Positions 1-5,098 of a stretch of 5,687 bases of DNA are shown one piece after another (position 1 is the stretch's first letter; every line of letters starts with the position of its first letter). The DNA lies in NCBI GenBank assembly GCA_945876155.1, contig CAMCMW010000122.1, forward strand, positions 1 to 5,687. The letters are read 5' to 3'. The translations under genes were made by a program, and so were the position numbers. Source of the stretch: an uncultured Ruminococcus sp. GTDB taxonomy: Bacteria > Bacillota > Clostridia > Oscillospirales > Ruminococcaceae. The notes under the pieces are model-generated. The model did not search any database, was not told where the DNA came from, and saw nothing but the letters and a program-made list of their open reading frames with translations.

Positions 1-1010
1 GTGCATGGAATGACAAGTGGAGCAATATCGGTCAGACAGAGGGAGAGGACGCAAAGCCTCATGCACATATTCTCTACGGTGCTCTTGTAGGCGGTCCTAA
101 CTCTGACGGTGATTACACAGACAAGATTGGCGAGTATCAGTATTCTGAGGTTGCCATTGACTACAATGCCGGATATACCGCAGCACTGTGCGCTATGGTG
201 GAAAAATACGGCGGTACAACAGACTCTTCATTCCCGCCGACTGAGACTCCTAAGTGGAACGAATTTTTCATGAGAGCGTCGATTAACCAGTCCGCAGAAA
301 GCTTTACAGAAATCAAGGCGTACACTATGAACCACAGTGCATGGCCGGCAAGAACAATAACCAACCTTTCGTATAATTACTATTTTGACATTACTGAACT
401 TGTTGAGGCTGGCTGTTCAATTGATGATGTTTCTGTAAAAATCGGAAATGACCAGCATTCAGGGGACAAGGGAGCTATGTCCATTTCAGACCCTATCCAC
501 TATGACGGAAACATTTATTATGTAAAATTGACTTTTGCTGACGGCAGTGTTGTAATGCCGACAGGTCAGTCTGAGCACCGTTCTGAGTGTCAGTTCAGAA
601 TTTCAATTCCGGACGCCTTAAAGGATGCAGACGGCAACAGGGTAACATGGGACGCAACAAATGACTATTCCTTCCAGCAGCTTGTACAGGGCGGCGAGGA
701 CGCAATGATAGATACCCCGTACATCACAATGTATGACGGCGACAAGCTTATCTGGGGTACAGAGCCGGACGGCACAACTCCGGAGGACGTTACAGACAGC
801 CCGACAAACCCGGACGATGTTTCAAAGCTTGCGGGCGACATCAACATCGACGGCAAATTCAACGTTTCTGACCTTGTTATGCTCAATGAATACCTGTCAG
901 GAGCTTATAATGTTGCAGTTACAGTACAGGGCGGCATCAACGCTGACATGGACAAAAATAACTGGCTCAATTCACTTGATTCAGCTCTTATGAGAAAAAA
1001 ATTACTCTGA
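1..1010 (+). CDS. GH9-CBM3c-dockerin cellulase, 3' part only
   Basis: The reading frame starts at base 3 and is open from the window edge, leaving 335 residues. Fragment residues 1-71 are the end of a GH9 catalytic domain. They contain a full match to the second GH9 active-site signature (Y38, D40, Y45, E49, N55-A56); E49, codon 147-149, is the expected catalytic acid. Residues about 86-255 are a CBM3 of the c subtype, recognisable from GQSEHR, NDYSFQ and PYITMYDGDKLIWGTEP. This subtype packs against GH9 and feeds cellulose chains in processive endoglucanases such as T. fusca Cel9A. A Thr/Pro/Asp linker follows (about 256-275). A type I-like dockerin (276-335) has two good calcium loops, DINIDGKFNVSD and DMDKNNWLNSLD. 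The catalytic Asp pair and signal peptide lie upstream of the window. Likely role: cellulosomal endo-1,4-beta-glucanase acting outside the cell. The family identification is firm; processivity is inferred from architecture. Confidence 0.95.
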   Translation, partial: AWNDKWSNIGQTEGEDAKPHAHILYGALVGGPNSDGDYTDKIGEYQYSEVAIDYNAGYTAALCAMVEKYGGTTDSSFPPTETPKWNEFFMRASINQSAESFTEIKAYTMNHSAWPARTITNLSYNYYFDITELVEAGCSIDDVSVKIGNDQHSGDKGAMSISDPIHYDGNIYYVKLTFADGSVVMPTGQSEHRSECQFRISIPDALKDADGNRVTWDATNDYSFQQLVQGGEDAMIDTPYITMYDGDKLIWGTEPDGTTPEDVTDSPTNPDDVSKLAGDINIDGKFNVSDLVMLNEYLSGAYNVAVTVQGGINADMDKNNWLNSLDSALMRKKLL

Positions 1011-1016
1011 TTTTAT

Positions 1017-1046
1017 AAAAGCCTCCTTATTTAAGGGGGCTTTTTT
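1017..1046 (+). terminator. Intrinsic terminator of the first GH9 gene
   Basis: Six bases after the TGA stop there is an inverted repeat, AAGCCTCCTT / AAGGGGGCTT, with one G-U wobble and a short AT loop, running directly into six T residues (1041-1046). This is a textbook Rho-independent terminator. It separates the two GH9 genes transcriptionally. Confidence 0.92.
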
Positions 1047-1111
1047 CATGGTTAAAATGCACAAAAATATATGGTAATATTCATACAACCAAACAAAATT
1101 TACAAAAACGC

Positions 1112-1140
1112 TTTACAAGAATGTGTAAATATATTATAAT
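1112..1140 (+). promoter_or_regulatory. Sigma-A type promoter for the second GH9 gene
   Basis: The -35 box TTTACA (1112-1117) and the perfect -10 box TATAAT (1135-1140) are separated by exactly 17 bases. Transcription would start near 1147, giving a leader of about 183 bases before the ATG at 1330. A second TTTACA lies at 1099-1104 and an inverted TGTAAA at 1124-1129 within the spacer, so a regulator could bind over this promoter. Confidence 0.75.
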
Positions 1141-1155
1141 TAATACGAAAAAAAG

Positions 1156-1185
1156 TTGTGAAAATTGTGACAAACAGGTTATGAT
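1156..1185 (+). promoter_or_regulatory. Possible secondary promoter within the leader
   Basis: TTGTGA (1156-1161) and TATGAT (1180-1185) are 18 bases apart and could form a weaker second sigma-A promoter starting near 1192. It is a poorer match than the promoter at 1112-1140. It is listed because it would shorten the leader while keeping all three downstream hairpins. Confidence 0.25.
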
Positions 1186-1208
1186 TTGTTAGCAACGGTT
1201 TTCGGATT

Positions 1209-1288
1209 TAAGCGGCATGGCTGAATTTTGCTGCTTATACTTTAATTCATGCTGTACAAAGCATGGATTGAAAAGATACATTGGTATC
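1209..1288 (+). promoter_or_regulatory. Structured 5' leader: three successive hairpins
   Basis: Three inverted repeats follow one another in the untranslated leader of the second GH9 gene. Hairpin 1 pairs 1209-1217 with 1229-1237 (9 pairs, one G-U, 11-base loop). Hairpin 2 pairs 1241-1253 with 1260-1272 (13 pairs, two G-U, loop GUACAA). Hairpin 3 pairs 1275-1279 with 1284-1288 (GATAC/GTATC, 4-base loop). A tract almost entirely of T (1296-1314) then runs into the ribosome binding site. The two wobble pairs in hairpin 2 preserve pairing in RNA but not perfect DNA palindromy, which favours an RNA-level role. I do not recognise a known riboswitch class here. Function, if any, is unknown: mRNA stability, attenuation and translation control are all possible. 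Confidence 0.5.
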
Positions 1289-1314
1289 GCAAACGTTTAT
1301 TTTTTTATTTTTTT

Positions 1315-1321
1315 GGGAGGG
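1315..1321 (+). promoter_or_regulatory. Ribosome binding site fixing the start at 1330
   Basis: GGGAGGG ends 8 bases before ATG 1330. No comparable site precedes the in-frame ATG at 1249, which lies inside leader hairpin 2. The site therefore decides the start codon, and the encoded protein then begins directly with a signal peptide. Confidence 0.9.
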
Positions 1322-1329
1322 TAATAACA

Positions 1330-4300
1330 ATGCACAAGAGAATTGCAAAAGTAGTTACAGCAAGCTTAATGGCTGCTGCAATGCTTTCAACAACAGTTGC
1401 AACTGTTGTACCAATGAGCGTTTCCGCTGATCTCTGCGTTGGTGAAGTTGAATTCACAAAGAAGGGTCTTCCTTGGCATACTTGTGAAACATCACCTGCT
1501 AAACAGACATTCGAGATCACAAGCGACGGCACTTACAAGGTAAAGATCGTTAATCCGGGCGGAGCTGCTGCCGGCGGTGAGTCAAGATGGGATCTTCAGT
1601 TCCGTCACAGAAAACTCAGAATCCACAAGGGTCATACATACAAGCTCCACTGGGAAGTAACAGCATCAACAGCCGGTGAAATGGCAACACAGATCGCTTC
1701 ACTTGACGGTAAGTCACAGTTAGTATGGCACAATAACTCAGGCGCAAACTTCGGAAACGGCTGGAACAATGTTCAGATCAGCCAGGGCAAGAACGTATTT
1801 GATGATACATTCACAGCATCAGAAGATATCGAAGTTGCTGAGTGGGCATTCCATTACGGCGGTGCCGGTGAATGGCAGCCTAATGACTGTTTCCCTAAGG
1901 ATACAGTTCTTGAGTTTGATAATATGTCACTTGAGTGTACAAGTTGTCCTGATGTTGACATTAACGATCCTTCAACATATGATGAGTCAACTTGTAACTG
2001 GGATCCAACTGACGATTTCGGTATGAGAAACCGTGACAACAGCAAGCTTAAGAATAACTTCATTTCTGTAAACCAGGTTGGTTACTTCACAAATCTTTCA
2101 AAGAAGGCAACTCTTGGTGACAACGCCGGTGCAGGCGCAGAGGCTACTGTAATTTCACTTCCTACATCTTCAATGGAATTTGAAGTTGTTGACGAAAGCG
2201 GAAAAACTGTTTATACAGGTCAGACAGAGTACAAGGGTGCTGATAAGGATTCAGGCGATACTGTACACATTCTTGACTTCTCAGATTTCAAGACACCTGG
2301 TACATACTCACTCAAATGCGGCGACTATGTAAGTTTCCCATTTGAAATCGGTGATGACATTTACAGCGAGGAAGGTCACAACCTCCTGACAAATGCTATG
2401 AACTATTACTATCAGAACCGTTCTGGTATTAATATCGAAGCAGCTTACATCACATCACGTGATGATGAAAAGAGCTCACTTGCACATATCGGCGGACACA
2501 ACCCTGATACTGCATATGTTCAGTCCAAGTGGGTTAAGGCTTATGCCGGTGAGTTCGACGGTGATAAGACATACACAATCGATGGTACAGGCGGCTGGTA
2601 CGATGCTGGTGACCATGGTAAATACGTTGTTAACGGCGGTATTTCTGTATGGACTCTCCAGAACATCTACGAGAGAACAGTTGCTCAGGGTAATACTGCA
2701 AAGTATGCTGACGGTTCAGGCGCAGTAGTTGTTCCTGAAACTGGTAACGGCGCTCCTGATATTCTTGACGAAACAAAGGTTGAACTTGACTGGATGATGA
2801 AGATGGTCGTAAGCTCATCTGACCCATACTGGGGCAAGTATGAAGGTCTTGTATACCACAAGCTGCACGACCACAAGTGGACAGGTCTTGCAACAAGACC
2901 ATACGACTACGAAGACCAGTGGGGAACGACTCGTATTGTTAAGCCACCGTCATTCGCAGCAACTCTTAACTTCGTAGCTTGTGCTGCACAGGCTGCTCGT
3001 CTGTGGGAACAGTATGACCCAACTTATGCAAATCAGCTCCTGACAGCTGCTAAGAAGAGCTATGAAGCAGTTAAGACTAACTTCTATGAATATAAGGATT
3101 CAGAAGCTACTAATGAAAAGTCACTTTACGCACCAATGGATCAGGCTATTGGTGGTGGTGCTTACGGTGATACAAACGTTAAGGATGATATGTACTGGGC
3201 AGCTTGTGAGCTTTATGCTACAACAGGCGACTCCACATATTACAATGACATCAAGGGATACACTGATGCATTCAAGGTTCTTACAACTCTTGAAGGCGGC
3301 GAGAACAATGGTTCATTCAGTTCATTCAACTGGGGAAATACTGCTTCCTGCGGTTCACTGACACTTCTTCTGAACCAGGATAATCTTGCAGATTCTGAAA
3401 TCTCATCTCTTAAGTCTTCACTTGCTGCTGCAGCTGATGCGTATGTAGCAGAAGAAGAGGCACAGGGTTATGGTTCGCCATATAAGACTGCAAAATTCTC
3501 AGATCCAGTTAACATTGGTCCTGGTATAGTAATCGACGGTTATGAATGGGGTTCAAACTCATTTATGATTAACAATGCAATCGTAATGGCTTATGCTTAT
3601 GACGATACACAGGATGTTAAGTATCTCAATGGTGTTACAACTGCTATGGACTACCTTCTCGGACGCAACCCGCTTTCATTCTCATATGTAACAGGTTACG
3701 GTTCATACGCACTCCAGAGACCACACCACAGATACTGGTCTAACGAACTTGACCCGACATTCCCAGAGGCACCAGACGGTATCCTCTCAGGCGGTCCTGG
3801 TTCAGGTATGCAGGATCCGTACATCGGCGGTCTTGGATTCCAGAGAGGAACTCTTGCACCACAGAGATGCTACGTTGACTCAATCGAAGCTTGGTCTGTA
3901 AACGAGGTTACGATCAACTGGAATGCACCACTCGTTTGGGTAACATCATTCCTCCAGGATGAAGCTGACGTTACACCATCTGAAGACGATCTCGTTGTTA
4001 AGCCATCAAGCGTAACAGTTGAAGTTGGCGAAACAGAAAAGCTTAATCCTACAATTAACGGTTCTGCTGTAGACGCAACATATACATCAGGCGATACTTC
4101 AGTTGCAACAGTTTCTGCTGACGGTACTGTAACAGGTGTTGCTGCTGGTTCTACAACAATCACTGTATCAGCAGGCGGAAAGACTGTAACAGTTAAGGTT
4201 ACTGTAACAGCTGGTTCAACAGAGGAAACTGATCCATCAGGCGAAACAAATCCTACAGGTGACGACCCAACAGCTCCTACTGATCGTGATTTAATTGAAA

Positions 4301-4521
4301 ATGCTAAGTGGGGCGATGCAAACGTTGACGGTACTGTTGACGTAGCTGACGTTGTTAAGCTTAACATGTTCCTCCTTAACCAGAGCAAGAACACACTGAC
4401 AGACCAGGGTATGGTTAATGCTAACTGTGTTTACGATGAATATCTCAACTCATCTGACAGTTCTGTAATTCTGAACTATGTTGCTATGATGGTAGATTAC
4501 AGCAAACTTGGTCCTCAGTAA
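1330..4521 (+). CDS. CBM4-Ig-GH9-BIG2-dockerin cellulase (CelK/CbhA-like)
   Basis: This is a complete secreted, cellulosomal GH9 enzyme of 1063 residues. Residues 1-33 form a Sec signal peptide (MHKR basic start, Ala-rich core, likely cut after VSA). About 35-204 is a CBM4-type cellulose-binding module. About 242-343 is the Ig-like domain that precedes GH9 in CelD/CelK relatives (ISVNQVGYF start). About 347-876 is the GH9 catalytic domain. GGWYDAGDHGKY (421-432) supplies the Asp pair D425/D428, with D428 the expected base. RPHHR at 797-801 is the histidine signature. The second signature (Y848, D850, W855, E859, N865) is complete, with E859 the catalytic acid. A BIG2 Ig-like domain (888-961) and a Thr/Pro/Gly linker lead to the C-terminal dockerin (about 989-1063). 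Its first calcium loop is canonical (DANVDGTVDVAD) but the second is degenerate. The CBM4-Ig-GH9 order resembles clostridial CelK/CbhA, so exo- or processive action on cellulose is likely but inferred. The gene has its own promoter, leader and terminator. Confidence 0.96.
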   Translation: MHKRIAKVVTASLMAAAMLSTTVATVVPMSVSADLCVGEVEFTKKGLPWHTCETSPAKQTFEITSDGTYKVKIVNPGGAAAGGESRWDLQFRHRKLRIHKGHTYKLHWEVTASTAGEMATQIASLDGKSQLVWHNNSGANFGNGWNNVQISQGKNVFDDTFTASEDIEVAEWAFHYGGAGEWQPNDCFPKDTVLEFDNMSLECTSCPDVDINDPSTYDESTCNWDPTDDFGMRNRDNSKLKNNFISVNQVGYFTNLSKKATLGDNAGAGAEATVISLPTSSMEFEVVDESGKTVYTGQTEYKGADKDSGDTVHILDFSDFKTPGTYSLKCGDYVSFPFEIGDDIYSEEGHNLLTNAMNYYYQNRSGINIEAAYITSRDDEKSSLAHIGGHNPDTAYVQSKWVKAYAGEFDGDKTYTIDGTGGWYDAGDHGKYVVNGGISVWTLQNIYERTVAQGNTAKYADGSGAVVVPETGNGAPDILDETKVELDWMMKMVVSSSDPYWGKYEGLVYHKLHDHKWTGLATRPYDYEDQWGTTRIVKPPSFAATLNFVACAAQAARLWEQYDPTYANQLLTAAKKSYEAVKTNFYEYKDSEATNEKSLYAPMDQAIGGGAYGDTNVKDDMYWAACELYATTGDSTYYNDIKGYTDAFKVLTTLEGGENNGSFSSFNWGNTASCGSLTLLLNQDNLADSEISSLKSSLAAAADAYVAEEEAQGYGSPYKTAKFSDPVNIGPGIVIDGYEWGSNSFMINNAIVMAYAYDDTQDVKYLNGVTTAMDYLLGRNPLSFSYVTGYGSYALQRPHHRYWSNELDPTFPEAPDGILSGGPGSGMQDPYIGGLGFQRGTLAPQRCYVDSIEAWSVNEVTINWNAPLVWVTSFLQDEADVTPSEDDLVVKPSSVTVEVGETEKLNPTINGSAVDATYTSGDTSVATVSADGTVTGVAAGSTTITVSAGGKTVTVKVTVTAGSTEETDPSGETNPTGDDPTAPTDRDLIENAKWGDANVDGTVDVADVVKLNMFLLNQSKNTLTDQGMVNANCVYDEYLNSSDSSVILNYVAMMVDYSKLGPQ

Positions 4522-4536
4522 TTATAATTTTTAAAT

Positions 4537-4565
4537 AAAAAGGGCGTTTTTAACGCCCTTTTTTT
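4537..4565. terminator. Strong, probably bidirectional intrinsic terminator
   Basis: A perfect 12-base inverted repeat (AAAAAGGGCGTT at 4537-4548, AACGCCCTTTTT at 4552-4563) with a TTT loop ends in a run of seven T, 16 bases after the GH9 stop. The five A residues on the left arm become a U tract on the opposite strand, so it could also stop minus-strand transcription coming from the small gene at 4783-4983. Termination of the GH9 gene is near certain; the reverse activity is inferred. Confidence 0.93.
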
Positions 4566-4630
4566 GTTTATTATGCAATCTACAATTTCAACAAATATTT
4601 TAAATTTCTTATGCAAAAATACGTAATTTA

Positions 4631-4659
4631 TTGACAAATAATCAAAAAAGTGTTATTAT
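4631..4659 (+). promoter_or_regulatory. Near-consensus plus-strand promoter with no adjacent gene
   Basis: A consensus -35 TTGACA (4631-4636), a 17-base spacer and -10 TATTAT (4654-4659), preceded by the extended -10 TG motif (4651-4652), make this the best promoter in the window. Transcription would start near 4666. The next plus-strand gene begins only at 5099 and has its own promoter. The product is therefore either a small RNA or a long leader crossing the small minus-strand gene in antisense. Confidence 0.72.
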
Positions 4660-4665
4660 ATAGAT

Positions 4666-4771
4666 AATGTATATGAATTTTCGGAGTCTGTTTGTCATTT
4701 ATTGCGGCTGCTGACTTTGTTTGTTATTGCTCTGCCAATTATTCTGGTTTAGTTGCCGGAGCAATAATAAA
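4666..4771 (+). ncRNA. Candidate structured RNA or 3' hairpin element
   Basis: Behind the promoter at 4631-4659 lie two abutting potential hairpins. The first pairs 4682-4688 with 4713-4719 (7 pairs, two G-U). The second pairs 4720-4738 with 4753-4771: 19 positions, one C-C mismatch, two G-U pairs and a 14-base loop. No convincing open reading frame with a ribosome site covers it. The large hairpin is not followed by a U run on either strand, so it is not a standard terminator. Read on the minus strand it starts 11 bases after the stop of the small gene, so it could instead be that transcript's 3' stabilising hairpin. Boundaries and existence of the RNA are inferred. Confidence 0.35.
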
Positions 4772-4782
4772 AATAATTGAAG

Positions 4783-4983
4783 TTAAAAAAATTGCCGATT
4801 TGTCAATGCGTCCACATATTCCTGCATTTCTTCCTTTGAACTGACTTTTTTGCACCCTAAGATAAATGCTCTTTTCTCGGAAACTGACATTTTTGAAAAT
4901 TGCTCCATTGCAGGTATATTTCTTGAAAGCGCCATACCCAGTCCTAACGGCATTTCGGTGCAGTTGATATAATCTCTGTCCAC
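4783..4983 (-). CDS. Small conserved-looking protein, 66 residues, function unknown
   Basis: Starting at GTG 4981-4983, this gene encodes 66 residues on the minus strand, ending at TAA (4783-4785). I prefer this start because a very good ribosome site, GAGGTGA (4989-4995 on the minus strand), lies 5 bases upstream. The alternative GTG at 4990-4992 sits inside that site. The protein begins with a DRDYINC-EMPLGLGMAL segment and continues with a charged, probably helical part (FSKMSVSEKRAFI, then KVSSKEEMQEYVDAL). No signal peptide or membrane segment is visible. This two-part layout resembles short hypothetical proteins I recall from clostridia and lachnospiraceae, whose role is not known to me. 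It is convergent with the GH9 gene and divergent from the T2SSF gene. A weak minus-strand promoter (TTCACA at 5072-5077, TAAAAT at 5051-5056, 15-base spacer) is possible. Confidence 0.75.
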   Translation of the reverse strand: MDRDYINCTEMPLGLGMALSRNIPAMEQFSKMSVSEKRAFILGCKKVSSKEEMQEYVDALTNRQFF

Positions 4984-4988
4984 GTTTA

Positions 4989-4995
4989 TCACCTC
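4989..4995 (-). promoter_or_regulatory. Ribosome binding site of the small minus-strand gene
   Basis: Read on the minus strand this is GAGGTGA, seven consecutive bases complementary to the 16S rRNA 3' end, 5 bases before the GTG at 4981-4983. It supports the gene being real and decides between two nearby GTG codons. Confidence 0.75.
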
Positions 4996-5037
4996 AGATT
5001 TATTTTTAACGTTTTAATCAAAATTATTCTTCTGAAT

Positions 5038-5066
5038 TTGCATTTTCTTTATTTTAATGATATAAT
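5038..5066 (+). promoter_or_regulatory. Extended -10 promoter for the T2SSF gene
   Basis: A perfect TATAAT (5061-5066) is preceded by the extended -10 element TGA (5058-5060). The -35 region at the right distance is poor (TTGCAT, 5038-5043, 17-base spacer), which extended -10 promoters tolerate. Transcription would start near 5073, only about 26 bases before the ATG. Confidence 0.6.
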
Positions 5067-5086
5067 TTATTTGTGAAAGTTTATAT

Positions 5087-5092
5087 AGGAGG
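5087..5092 (+). promoter_or_regulatory. Ribosome binding site of the T2SSF gene
   Basis: A perfect AGGAGG lies 6 bases before ATG 5099. It favours the ATG over the GTG three bases upstream. Confidence 0.9.
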
Positions 5093-5098
5093 TTTGTG

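Noticed and set aside
47..60. GGACGCAAAGCCTC resembles the core of the c-di-GMP-I (GEMM) riboswitch.
   Set aside because: It lies inside the GH9 coding sequence in frame (Glu-Asp-Ala-Lys-Pro). The first half of the riboswitch core is absent upstream and nothing is regulated from there. Chance match.
1217..1324. A 35-codon frame in the leader, Cys-rich at its start, whose stop lies 5 bases before ATG 1330.
   Set aside because: It has no ribosome site and its ATG lies in and beside leader hairpin 1. Its second half is a translation of the T-rich tract. A regulatory leader peptide cannot be excluded but is not supported.
1249..1329. In-frame upstream ATG extending the second GH9 by 27 residues.
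   Set aside because: This ATG has no ribosome site and sits inside leader hairpin 2. ATG 1330 has GGGAGGG at 8 bases and starts a normal signal peptide.
3870..4394. Long minus-strand open frame of about 174 codons.
   Set aside because: It is opposite the GH9 end, BIG2 domain, linker and dockerin, and is Ser/Thr/Val-rich as expected from reversed repetitive codons. No ribosome site or domain; a coding shadow.
4571..4616. TTATGCAA repeated at 4571-4578 and 4609-4616, upstream of the orphan promoter.
   Set aside because: Only two copies of an AT-rich octamer, with no symmetry or helical phasing that would mark an operator; weak.
4667..4714. Tiny plus-strand frame (15 codons) behind the orphan promoter.
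   Set aside because: No ribosome site, begins within a few bases of the predicted transcription start, and lacks any recognisable peptide feature.
4990..4992. Alternative GTG start giving the small minus-strand protein three more residues.
   Set aside because: That GTG is part of the GAGGTGA ribosome site itself. The GTG at 4981-4983 has ideal spacing.
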